Source: Alcaligenaceae bacterium (GTDB lineage: Bacteria > Pseudomonadota > Gammaproteobacteria > Burkholderiales > Burkholderiaceae_B). From it: DNA of 8,729 nt. The position numbers and the translations under genes were made by a program. The stretch covers positions 1 to 8,729 of the forward strand of contig JAAZGT010000057.1 of assembly GCA_012511095.1 (NCBI GenBank), in the 5' to 3' direction. The notes beneath the pieces are model-generated. The model worked only from the letters and a program-made list of their open reading frames with translations. It was not told the DNA's origin and did no database searches. Numbering within the stretch: the first letter of the stretch is position 1; each line of letters begins with the position of its first letter. Below, piece after piece: positions 1 through 6,298 of this stretch.

Positions 1-128
1 CTCTCGCTGCCACCTTTAATGGCAATAGCGAGTTGCTTGTTAAGATCGTCGATTTGTTGTTGCATCGCCTCGGCATTTTCTTGAAATGACTGGCTACGCA
101 CATTTATTTGACTCTTGATAATAGGCAT
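1..128 (-). CDS. liuB: LiuB, methylcrotonyl-CoA carboxylase carboxyltransferase (beta) subunit, N-terminal fragment
   Basis: Only the first 42 codons are in the window; the rest lies beyond the left edge. The translation opens MPIIKSQINVRSQSFQENAE and continues with a Gln-rich helix ending in IAIKGGSE. This matches the start of biotin-dependent acyl-CoA carboxyltransferase beta subunits, which typically begin with a short strand, an 'N-RS-F--N' motif, a helix and a Gly-Gly-x-E turn. The ATG has a strong Shine-Dalgarno (AGGAG, about 133-138) at good spacing. The family transfers the carboxyl group from carboxybiotin to 3-methylcrotonyl-CoA in cytosolic leucine degradation. Placement behind liuR-liuA-thiolase supports methylcrotonyl-CoA rather than propionyl-CoA as substrate. 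The catalytic region is not visible, so the substrate call rests mainly on context. A terminator hairpin lies just upstream, between this gene and the thiolase gene. Confidence 0.5.
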   Translation of the reverse strand, partial: MPIIKSQINVRSQSFQENAEAMQQQIDDLNKQLAIAIKGGSE

Positions 129-163
129 GTATCTCCTCCAAAACCTTTATTTTTTGCCTATCT

Positions 164-216
164 AAAAAGAAGGCTGCTCATTAATTGCGTAAATTAAATG
201 GAGCAGCCCTTTTTTA
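164..216 (-). terminator. Hairpin terminator between the thiolase gene and liuB, possibly bidirectional
   Basis: GGCTGCTC (172-179) pairs perfectly with GAGCAGCC (201-208), and a second inner stem, TTAATT (181-186) with AATTAA (192-197), closes a small GCGTA loop. Read on the minus strand, the stem is followed by TTCTTTTTAGA, an ordinary U-rich tail. Read on the plus strand it is followed by CTTTTTTA, so it could work both ways, although no plus-strand gene enters it. It would end or attenuate the liuR-liuA-thiolase transcript before liuB. Confidence 0.75.
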
Positions 217-253
217 ATAGCTTGCTGTTAGCTAATTAAGCCGATTCAATTAA

Positions 254-1438
254 TTAGTCGACTAGCTCAACTGCAAGTGCAACACCTTCGCCGCCACCAA
301 TACAGAGGCTAGCGATACCTTTTTTGCCACCTGTCTTACGTAAAGCAGCAATTAGGGTTACTAAAATACGAGTACCTGAAGCACCGATAGGGTGACCTAA
401 GGCAGTCGCACCACCATGAATATTCACTTTTGCGTGATCTAAATCGAGATCCTTCATTGCGCCCATGGTTACACAAGCGAAAGCTTCGTTAATTTCGTAT
501 AAATCAACCTCGTCTTTAGTCCAACCCGCTTTGTCTAAACATTTTTGAATAGCGGCAACAGGAGCTGTGGTAAACCACTCTGGCTCATGAGCGTGCTCAG
601 CGTGAGCAACAACACGAGCGATAGGCTTAGCGCCTAATTTCTCAGCGGTAGAACCACGCATCATAACAACAGCTGCTGCACCGTCAGAAATAGAAGAAGC
701 GTTAGCTGCAGTAATGGTACCGTCTTTTTTGAAAGCAGGACGTAGTGTAGGAATGCGGTCTGGACGTGCATTACCTGGTGCCTCGTCAGTATCAACAACG
801 ACATCACCACGACGCGATTTGATGGTCACAGGCGCGATTTCCCACTCAAAACTACCGTCTTCAATGGCTTTAAGTGCACGGTTTAGCGACTCGATAGAGT
901 AGTTGTCTTGATCTTCACGAGTGAAACCGTATTTATCAACCATTTGCTCTGCAAAAACACCCATGGCTTGACCACGATTGTATGCATCTTCAAGACCATC
1001 TAATGCCATATGATCGTACACAGTAGAGTGACCATAACGGTAACCAGCACGACCCTTAAGTAATAGGTAAGGGGCGTTAGACATGCTCTCTTGACCACCG
1101 GCAACGATAACGTCAGCGCTTTCGGCCTTTAGCATATCCGTAGCGAACATAACGGTTTTTAGACCTGAACCACACACCTTGTGTACAGTCGTTGCACCTG
1201 CTGATTTATCTAAGCCAGCACCAAGAGCTGCTTGGCGTGCAGGAGCTTGACCTTGACCAGCTTGTAGTACGTTACCCATGATGACTTGATCAACTAATTT
1301 AGGATCAATACCCGAGCGCTCAACTGCTGCTTTAATAGCGGTAGCACCTAACTCATAAGCCGTGGCATCAGAAAGGGCACCCATCATACCGCCCATAGGC
1401 GTACGAGCTGCAGAAACAATAACGATAGAATCAGACAT
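254..1438 (-). CDS. Acetyl-CoA C-acetyltransferase (acetoacetyl-CoA thiolase)
   Basis: This is a 394-residue thiolase, normal length for the AtoB/PhaA type. The nucleophilic cysteine is C89 in the KVCGSGLK motif. The second half carries NEAFA (317-321), the catalytic histidine H349 in GGATALGHPIGASG, and the second active-site cysteine C379 in CIGGGEG, so the active site is complete. The enzyme is cytosolic and cleaves acetoacetyl-CoA with CoA into two acetyl-CoA; the reverse condensation feeds polyhydroxybutyrate synthesis. Its place directly behind liuA suggests that it removes the acetoacetyl-CoA formed at the end of leucine degradation. The start is supported by AGGGAG (about 1444-1449) upstream of the ATG. 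The gap to liuA is 35 bases with no terminator, so the two are probably co-transcribed. A broader 3-ketoacyl-CoA thiolase specificity cannot be excluded. Confidence 0.93.
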   Translation of the reverse strand: MSDSIVIVSAARTPMGGMMGALSDATAYELGATAIKAAVERSGIDPKLVDQVIMGNVLQAGQGQAPARQAALGAGLDKSAGATTVHKVCGSGLKTVMFATDMLKAESADVIVAGGQESMSNAPYLLLKGRAGYRYGHSTVYDHMALDGLEDAYNRGQAMGVFAEQMVDKYGFTREDQDNYSIESLNRALKAIEDGSFEWEIAPVTIKSRRGDVVVDTDEAPGNARPDRIPTLRPAFKKDGTITAANASSISDGAAAVVMMRGSTAEKLGAKPIARVVAHAEHAHEPEWFTTAPVAAIQKCLDKAGWTKDEVDLYEINEAFACVTMGAMKDLDLDHAKVNIHGGATALGHPIGASGTRILVTLIAALRKTGGKKGIASLCIGGGEGVALAVELVD

Positions 1439-1473
1439 ATAAACTCCCTGAATATTGCTTTAATTTTTGACAA

Positions 1474-2652
1474 TTAAGCGGTTTCATTAAATAATTCGCG
1501 ACCAATCAACATACGACGGATTTCGCTTGTGCCCGCGCCGATTTCGTATAGCTTGGCATCTCGCCATAAACGACCAGCAGGGTACTCGTTAATATAACCA
1601 TTTCCACCTAAAATTTGAATACCGTCACCGGCCATTTTGGTGGCTAGCTCAGCAACATAGAGAATTAAGGCAGCGCAATCTTTGCGAACATGACGGGCAT
1701 GGCCATCACCTAAAGAATCTAGTTGCTTACCCACCGCGTAAGCATAAGCACGGCTTGCTTGTAAACCAGCGTACATATCAGCGATTTTGCCTTGAATAAG
1801 TTGGAATTCACCAATAGATTGACCAAATTGCTTACGGTCGTGGATATAAGGAACAACCATATCCATGACTGCTTGCATAATGCCTAAAGGCCCGCCAGAT
1901 AAGACTGCACGCTCATAGTCTAAACCGCTCATTAGGACCTTAACGCCACCGTTAAGCTCACCTAAAATGTTTTCTTCGGGTACTTCACAGTCTTGGAATA
2001 CCAATTCACCTGTGTGAGAACCACGCATACCTAATTTGTCTAGTTTTTGAGCAATAGAGAAACCAGGGAAATCCTTTTCAATAATGAAAGCGGTAATACC
2101 TTTTGCACCAGCCTCAGGCTCTGTTTTAGCGTATACCACTAAAGTATGAGCGTCTGGACCGTTGGTAATCCACATTTTGTTGCCATTTAGGATATAACGA
2201 TCGCCTTTTTTATCGGCACGTAATTTCATGCTCACCACATCTGAGCCAGCACCCGGCTCACTCATTGCGAGTGCACCAATGTGCTCACCGCTGATTAGTT
2301 TTGGTAAGTATTTAGCGCGCTGGGCCTCGTTACCATTGCGGAAAATTTGGTTTACGCAAAGGTTAGAATGGGCACCATAAGATAAAGCGACAGAAGCTGA
2401 AGCGCGAGATAACTCCTCCATGGCCACCATGTGGGCTAAATAACCCAATGAAGTACCACCGTACTCCTCGCTAACGGTTAGACCTAAAAGACCTAAATCG
2501 CCAAATTTTTCCCATAAATCCATAGGGAATTGGTCAGTGTGGTCAATTTCTTGAGCACGCGGAGCAATTTCTTCTTGAGCAAAATCGCGCACCGCATCGC
2601 GCAACATGTCTAAGTCTTCACCTAATTGAAAATCAATGCCTGGAATGTTCAT
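1474..2652 (-). CDS. liuA: LiuA, isovaleryl-CoA dehydrogenase
   Basis: This 392-residue FAD flavoprotein belongs to the acyl-CoA dehydrogenase family and oxidises isovaleryl-CoA to 3-methylcrotonyl-CoA, passing electrons to electron-transfer flavoprotein. Visible marks are the N-terminal helical domain, the family signature ALAMSEPGAGSDVVS (127-141), the WITNG flavin-contact segment (161-165) and the C-terminal signature LYEIGAGTSEIRR. The catalytic base is E247 in GLDYERAVL. That is the position used by isovaleryl-CoA dehydrogenases, unlike most acyl-CoA dehydrogenases, which place the base near the C-terminus. The 'LDxER' block and the following GGPLGIMQAV closely resemble human IVD as I remember it. 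The start has a good ribosome site (AAGGAG, about 2659-2664, six bases from the ATG). It lies 24 bases behind liuR and is expected to be controlled by LiuR. Confidence 0.95.
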   Translation of the reverse strand: MNIPGIDFQLGEDLDMLRDAVRDFAQEEIAPRAQEIDHTDQFPMDLWEKFGDLGLLGLTVSEEYGGTSLGYLAHMVAMEELSRASASVALSYGAHSNLCVNQIFRNGNEAQRAKYLPKLISGEHIGALAMSEPGAGSDVVSMKLRADKKGDRYILNGNKMWITNGPDAHTLVVYAKTEPEAGAKGITAFIIEKDFPGFSIAQKLDKLGMRGSHTGELVFQDCEVPEENILGELNGGVKVLMSGLDYERAVLSGGPLGIMQAVMDMVVPYIHDRKQFGQSIGEFQLIQGKIADMYAGLQASRAYAYAVGKQLDSLGDGHARHVRKDCAALILYVAELATKMAGDGIQILGGNGYINEYPAGRLWRDAKLYEIGAGTSEIRRMLIGRELFNETA

Positions 2653-2676
2653 GTTCCTCTCCTTTGGGCTATCTAA

Positions 2677-3060
2677 CTATTTTTGTTTTTGAGCTAATAA
2701 ATCGAGACATACTTGCTCTTGACGGCTAATTTCCTCAAGTACCTCTTGGATATCTTTTTGCTGCTGAGTAAGTAGTTCTTTTTGTTTTTTTAAATGAGTC
2801 AAATATGACTGTAACTGATCTGGGTGGCTACTAGGGCCATCGTACATATCAATTAAATTGCGAATTTCAGCTAAAGAAAAACCTAGGCGCTTGCCACGAA
2901 GTGCGAGTTTTAAGCGCGTACGATCGCGGTGGTTATAAATGCGTCTCTGACCCTCGCGTTGCGGAGTGATAATCCCTTGGTCCTCGTAATAACGAAGCGT
3001 ACGAGGGGTTACCTGATACATTTCTGATAGCTCCGAAATCGACCAATTCTCTTGCGTCAT
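2677..3060 (-). CDS. liuR: LiuR, MerR-family regulator of branched-chain amino acid catabolism
   Basis: The 127-residue protein has the MerR layout. A winged helix-turn-helix fills the N-terminus (SISELSEMYQVTPRTLRYYEDQGI, about 7-30), followed by the wing with R39-R40-I-Y and the conserved R60-like 'GKRLGFSLAEIRNLI' segment (57-70). A long dimerisation coiled coil (about 81-118, rich in Lys, Gln and Glu) completes it. No metal-binding cysteine pair of the MerR/CueR/ZntR kind is seen; the single Cys is C118. Being the first gene of the cluster with liuA 24 bases downstream matches LiuR, the MerR-type regulator of leucine/isovalerate genes known from comparative genomics of proteobacteria. A palindromic operator sits 57-72 bases upstream of its start. 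No clear Shine-Dalgarno precedes the ATG, so translation may be weak; an internal start would remove the DNA-binding helix. Confidence 0.9.
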   Translation of the reverse strand: MTQENWSISELSEMYQVTPRTLRYYEDQGIITPQREGQRRIYNHRDRTRLKLALRGKRLGFSLAEIRNLIDMYDGPSSHPDQLQSYLTHLKKQKELLTQQQKDIQEVLEEISRQEQVCLDLLAQKQK

Positions 3061-3098
3061 ATCTAATCTAATTAACCTAAAAAATCATGTTAAGAAAA

Positions 3099-3129
3099 AT
3101 ATTAAATACTTACTTAACGTTTACGTAAA
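3099..3129 (-). promoter_or_regulatory. Predicted liuR-liuA-thiolase promoter
   Basis: On the minus strand TTTACG (3129 down to 3124) can serve as -35 and TAATAT (3104 down to 3099) as -10, separated by 19 bases. A 19-20 base spacer is the hallmark of MerR-family controlled promoters. The -35 lies inside the LiuR palindrome. The hexamers are imperfect and other choices in this AT-rich stretch are possible. Confidence 0.45.
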
Positions 3130-3132
3130 CGT
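3117..3132. promoter_or_regulatory. liuR: Probable LiuR operator, perfect 16-bp palindrome
   Basis: ACGTTTACGTAAACGT is a perfect inverted repeat centred between 3124 and 3125, in the 196-base gap between liuR and the divergent hydrolase gene. One further outer pair (3115/3134) also matches after one mismatch. The sequence agrees in character with the TTACGT/ACGTAA-type palindromes reported for LiuR. It lies between two divergent genes, so one bound dimer could control both. Confidence 0.75.
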
Positions 3133-3148
3133 AATTATGATTTAAAAT
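3120..3148 (+). promoter_or_regulatory. Predicted promoter of the metallo-hydrolase gene
   Basis: TTTACG (3120-3125) and TAAAAT (3143-3148) are separated by 17 bases, the ordinary sigma-70 spacing, giving a leader of about 100 bases. The -35 is made by the left half of the LiuR palindrome. A competing choice is TAGAAT (3213-3218) with a weak TTTTAA (3190-3195) 17 bases before it, which would leave the operator well upstream. Confidence 0.4.
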
Positions 3149-3256
3149 TTAGACGATGTCAATAACTTAATACTTTAATGTTGCAATTTTTTTAATCTAC
3201 TCATTAAAAGGCTAGAATAAAAAACACTAAAAAGTACACCAACGAGGAGATAATTA

Positions 3257-4318
3257 ATGAATGAAAATGAAAAGAAATTGAGCTACCCTTTTGATGAGCA
3301 GCTACCCCAAGAGGGTTTTGCCATTGAGGTAGCGCCAGGGGTGAAGTGGATCCGCCTACCATTACCTTTTGCTCTAGACCATATTAATTGTTGGTTAATT
3401 GCTGATGAGTTTGAGGGGCAAAAGGGTTGGACCATCGTTGATTGCGGTATTAATAAGCCCGTTGTACGCGAGGTGTGGGAGCGTATTTTTGAGCAGGAGC
3501 TTAAGGGGCTACCGGTGGTGCGTGTCATTGTGACTCATATGCATCCAGACCATGTGGGGCTTGCGGGTTGGCATTGTAATCGTTGGAATGTACCTTTATG
3601 GATGAGTATGACCGATTACTTTGTGGCACGCTCATGGACCCTCGATGCAGCAGGGGCGGGTACTGGTGGTCAAGGTGCGGTGGCGCATTTTGCGCGTCAT
3701 GGTTTATTAGATAAAAACTCACAACAACAAATTTCTGAACGTGCGAGCTATTACCCTGGGCTTGTCCATCCATTGCCAGCGAGTTTTTATCGTTTAATTG
3801 ATAAAAACAAGGTCACAATAGGTGCTCATGAGTGGCAATTAATTAGTGGTTATGGGCATGCGCCTGAGCATATGAGCTTATATTGCCGAGATTTAAAACT
3901 GTTAATTTCGGGCGATATGTTATTACCACGTATTTCGACGAATGTCAGTGTCTTTGATTATGAGCCTGATGCTAATCCATTGCCACTTTACCTTAACTCG
4001 GTGGTTAAATTTTTAGAGTTGCCTGATGATACGCTTGTTTTACCTTCACATGGTAGACCATTTGTAGGAATTAAAGAGCGTGTAGCACAGCAATTAGCAC
4101 ATCATGAAGAGCGCTTACAAGAGGTGATGGACTTATGTGCAGAGCCTACTTGTGCTGCTGAGGTGGTGCCAAAAATGTTTAAACGTAAATTAGACTTGCA
4201 TCAGCTGACTTTTGCTATGGGTGAGGCTTTAGCGCATTTACAAGCCTTGTATTTTGATGGCAAATTAAGTCGTCAAAAAGACGACTTAGGTGTTTTACGA
4301 TATCAAAAGCTTAATTAG
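3257..4318 (+). CDS. Metallo-beta-lactamase-fold hydrolase with C-terminal winged helix, LiuR-linked
   Basis: This is a 353-residue cytosolic protein with no signal peptide. The N-terminal two thirds form an MBL-fold hydrolase with all metal ligands present: the HxHxDH box H94-M-H96-P-D98-H99, H201 in GYGHAPEH, D220 in ISGDMLLP, and H265 in LPSHGRPF. Residues from about 275 look like the MBL-associated winged-helix domain found in LACTB2-like proteins and in some thioesterase-like members. A strong AGGAG (3245-3249) lies seven bases before the ATG. The gene is divergent from liuR and shares its palindromic operator, so induction with leucine/isovalerate catabolism is likely. From context I infer an acyl-CoA thioesterase or related thioester hydrolase, but a glyoxalase II-like activity fits the fold equally well. 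The end overlaps the exporter gene on the other strand by 24 bases. Confidence 0.85.
   Translation: MNENEKKLSYPFDEQLPQEGFAIEVAPGVKWIRLPLPFALDHINCWLIADEFEGQKGWTIVDCGINKPVVREVWERIFEQELKGLPVVRVIVTHMHPDHVGLAGWHCNRWNVPLWMSMTDYFVARSWTLDAAGAGTGGQGAVAHFARHGLLDKNSQQQISERASYYPGLVHPLPASFYRLIDKNKVTIGAHEWQLISGYGHAPEHMSLYCRDLKLLISGDMLLPRISTNVSVFDYEPDANPLPLYLNSVVKFLELPDDTLVLPSHGRPFVGIKERVAQQLAHHEERLQEVMDLCAEPTCAAEVVPKMFKRKLDLHQLTFAMGEALAHLQALYFDGKLSRQKDDLGVLRYQKLN
4266..4288 (-). terminator. Hairpin inside the 3' end of the hydrolase gene, candidate terminator for the exporter
   Basis: TAAGTCGTC (4266-4274) and GACGACTTA (4280-4288) form a perfect 9-bp stem with a five-base loop. For the minus-strand exporter it lies just past the stop codon, followed by a short AATTTG tail. 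For the plus-strand hydrolase it lies about 28 bases before the stop, followed by GGTGTTTTA. Neither tail is a strong U-run, so efficiency is uncertain. Confidence 0.4.
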
Positions 4319-4924
4319 TACGAAAGCCGCTAAGATAAATAAAATGCTCGCGCTGATTCGATTAAACATCTTTTGAGCGTGAGCGGATTTCCTTAACCAT
4401 GGGCTTAAGGAGTCCGCAAATACACTAATAGCTCCAAAAACTAGCATGGTGGCAGCGATCATTAAGATGGCCAGTTGTACGTATTGCCAAGTAATATTGC
4501 CTCGTTCCACCTGAATAAATGGCTGGGTAAATGATAAGAAAAACAAGATCACTTTGGGGTTACTTAGATTCATAATCACCCCGCGTAGATAAGCCTGACG
4601 AGGTTTGAGCATGTCTTTACTAGCTTGGGTTTGGGTTACTGTGCCCGCGCCAAACAGCAAATACGACAAATAAAACAAGTAACAAGCACCAAAAATATTG
4701 ATGAGCAAATAAATAAAATGATAACGATAAATTAGCTCAGTGGCGCCAAGAGCAACAATGCCTGTATGTACTACCAAACCAGAGCATAAACCTAAAATCA
4801 ACATAAAGCCGATGCGCCAACCCTGACGTAAGGATTGCGCCATCACATAAAGATTATCTGGTCCGGGCAAAAGTGCTAGTAAGGCGGCGGCAAAGAAAAA
4901 TGACAGGGCTGATGTAAAGCTCAT
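4295..4924 (-). CDS. LysE/RhtB-family amino-acid exporter
   Basis: The 209-residue inner-membrane protein has the family's usual length and about six hydrophobic segments (roughly 4-22, 38-60, 68-92, 115-137, 147-170, 188-208). The diagnostic LLPGPDNLYV motif is at 18-27 at the end of the first segment, and the NLSNPKVILFF motif is at 119-129. The family exports amino acids such as lysine, homoserine, threonine, leucine or methionine, driven by the proton gradient. The substrate cannot be read from sequence. It stands divergent from metC and tail-to-tail with the leucine-linked hydrolase, so methionine/homocysteine or leucine efflux are reasonable guesses. No clear Shine-Dalgarno is seen before the ATG. 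The last 24 bases overlap the hydrolase gene on the opposite strand. Confidence 0.9.
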   Translation of the reverse strand: MSFTSALSFFFAAALLALLPGPDNLYVMAQSLRQGWRIGFMLILGLCSGLVVHTGIVALGATELIYRYHFIYLLINIFGACYLFYLSYLLFGAGTVTQTQASKDMLKPRQAYLRGVIMNLSNPKVILFFLSFTQPFIQVERGNITWQYVQLAILMIAATMLVFGAISVFADSLSPWLRKSAHAQKMFNRISASILFILAAFVLIKLLIS

Positions 4925-4985
4925 AATAATGTGTTGTGTTGGTTAAAAATCTTCAAACGTATAGAATAAACAGATATTCCTGCGA

Positions 4986-5014
4986 TTGCTTTTTAGATCA
5001 CACATAATTATATG
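4986..5014 (+). promoter_or_regulatory. Tentative metC promoter
   Basis: TTGCTT (4986-4991) and TATATG (5009-5014) are 17 bases apart. The expected start of transcription is near 5021, which would leave only about 12 leader bases for a start at 5033 but about 45 for the preferred start at 5066. A perfect TATAAT also reads on the minus strand (5012 down to 5007), overlapping this -10, but it has no convincing -35. Confidence 0.3.
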
Positions 5015-5048
5015 TCGTTGTAGCTTAGCGTAATGGCGTCAGAATCTT

Positions 5049-5053
5049 TTGGA
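5049..5053 (+). promoter_or_regulatory. metC: Ribosome binding site deciding the metC start
   Basis: TGGAG lies before the ATG at 5066 with 11-12 bases between, slightly long but the only Shine-Dalgarno-like match near either candidate. The earlier in-frame ATG at 5033 has none. Confidence 0.45.
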
Positions 5054-5065
5054 GTTAATAGTCTC

Positions 5066-6274
5066 ATGAAAAAACCTAGTAGTATCGTCACTCGTCTTCA
5101 ACACCTAGGCACCATGCCTTGCAATGAGGAGCACGGAGGTACCCCTGTTGCTACCCCCTCTATACGTACAAGTACTGTGCGTTTCCATAGTTTGGAGCAG
5201 TTAGAGCAAACTGAATCTAGACGTGCTCAGGGTGAACGTGTAATGAGCTATGGTCGCATGGGCCTACAAACACATGCTGATTTAGAGTGCGTGTTTACAG
5301 AGCTAGAAAATGGCGATCGCTGCTTTTTAGCATCTTCTGGTGTGGGTGCCATCAGTATGGCTCTGTTATCTTTGCTGAGCCAGGGTGATCATATGGTGAG
5401 TACAGATAACGTTTACGGCCCTGTGCGCACTCTCGATCAGACAATTCTGCAGCGCATGGGCATCAGCACCACTTATGTTAGTGGGCATGACTACGAGGCT
5501 ATAGAGGCGGCTATTACCCCTAAGACTAAGATATTGTATGCCGAATCGCCGGGTTCTTTGCTATTAGAAATGCTCGATTTCCGCGCCTTAGCTGATATTG
5601 CAAAAAAGCATGACCTGATTTTTGTGGTAGATAACACGTGGGGCAGTGGTCTAATTTATACGCCCTTAGACTTAGGTGCTGATGTGTCAGTCATTGCTGG
5701 TACAAAATACGTAGGAGGTCATTCGGATTTAATGCTGGGTGCCGTAGTGGTTAGGGGCGAGGAGCTAGGCAATCGCATTGATAAAAACCAATATGCCTTG
5801 GGTTACTCCGTCAGTGCTGATGACGCTTGGTTAGCGATTCGTGGCGTACGTACTCTGCCGATTCGTATGCAGCAACATGCTGAAAGTGCCCTTAAGGTCT
5901 GCGATTTCTTAGCGGGCTTAGAGGCAACCCAAGCAATTTACCACCCCGCCTATCATGGCGATAAGTACCATGATTTATGGCAGCGTGATTGTAAGGGGTC
6001 AAATGGCTTATTATCAGTGGAGTTAAAAGGTAGTCTTGAGCAGGCAAGGGCCTTTGTTAATGCCTTAGAAATCTTCTACATCGGTTACTCTTGGGGTGGT
6101 TTTGAGAGTCTAGTGCAGTGGGTGCGTCCAGAGTATTTGCATAATCACTCCTATACCTCAAAGGCCATTCGCAATGGTGAGAGCCAAGTGGTACGTTTAC
6201 ACGTGGGCCTAGAAAGCGCAGATGATTTAATTGCAGATCTAAAACAAGCTTATGATAATGCCTATGGCGTTTAA
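5066..6274 (+). CDS. metC: MetC, cystathionine beta-lyase (PLP-dependent)
   Basis: This is a 402-residue Cys/Met-metabolism PLP enzyme of the proteobacterial MetC type (E. coli MetC is 395). Counting from the alternative upstream ATG at 5033, the phosphate-binding SYGRMG segment holds Y73 and R75. The SSGVGAIS loop follows, then D200 in VVDNTW and the cofactor lysine K225 in AGTKYVGGHSD. The block GYSWGGFESL (351-360) and RLHVGLESADDLIADL near the end are typical of MetC. It cleaves cystathionine to homocysteine, pyruvate and ammonia in methionine synthesis; a broader C-S lyase activity is possible. I prefer the ATG at 5066 (MKKPSSIVTRL) because homologues usually begin there and a ribosome site precedes it; starting at 5033 adds 11 residues. 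The crotonase gene follows after 24 bases, probably in the same transcript. Confidence 0.92.
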   Translation: MKKPSSIVTRLQHLGTMPCNEEHGGTPVATPSIRTSTVRFHSLEQLEQTESRRAQGERVMSYGRMGLQTHADLECVFTELENGDRCFLASSGVGAISMALLSLLSQGDHMVSTDNVYGPVRTLDQTILQRMGISTTYVSGHDYEAIEAAITPKTKILYAESPGSLLLEMLDFRALADIAKKHDLIFVVDNTWGSGLIYTPLDLGADVSVIAGTKYVGGHSDLMLGAVVVRGEELGNRIDKNQYALGYSVSADDAWLAIRGVRTLPIRMQQHAESALKVCDFLAGLEATQAIYHPAYHGDKYHDLWQRDCKGSNGLLSVELKGSLEQARAFVNALEIFYIGYSWGGFESLVQWVRPEYLHNHSYTSKAIRNGESQVVRLHVGLESADDLIADLKQAYDNAYGV

Positions 6275-6285
6275 GCATTCATAAA

Positions 6286-6290
6286 AAGGA
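6286..6290 (+). promoter_or_regulatory. Ribosome binding site supporting a GTG start
   Basis: AAGGA lies eight bases before a GTG at 6299, ideal spacing, while no ATG in the first part of the crotonase frame has such a site. It fixes the start of the downstream gene in the short metC-crotonase gap. Confidence 0.65.
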
Positions 6291-6298
6291 ATTTTACT

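Noticed and set aside
714..902. Plus-strand open frame inside the thiolase gene
   Set aside because: It is antisense to a complete, motif-rich thiolase, has no ribosome site and resembles nothing known.
3089..3118. GTTAAG and CTTAAC inverted pair in the liuR upstream region
   Set aside because: Six-base arms 18 bases apart in very AT-rich DNA are expected by chance, and the arm at 3113-3118 overlaps the much better palindrome.
3283..3773. Two minus-strand open frames inside the hydrolase gene
   Set aside because: They are antisense to the conserved MBL metal-binding region and have no ribosome site or recognisable motif.
6057..6278. Minus-strand open frame at the end of metC
   Set aside because: It is opposite the conserved GYSWGG and RLHVGLE blocks of MetC; composition is that of a shadow frame.
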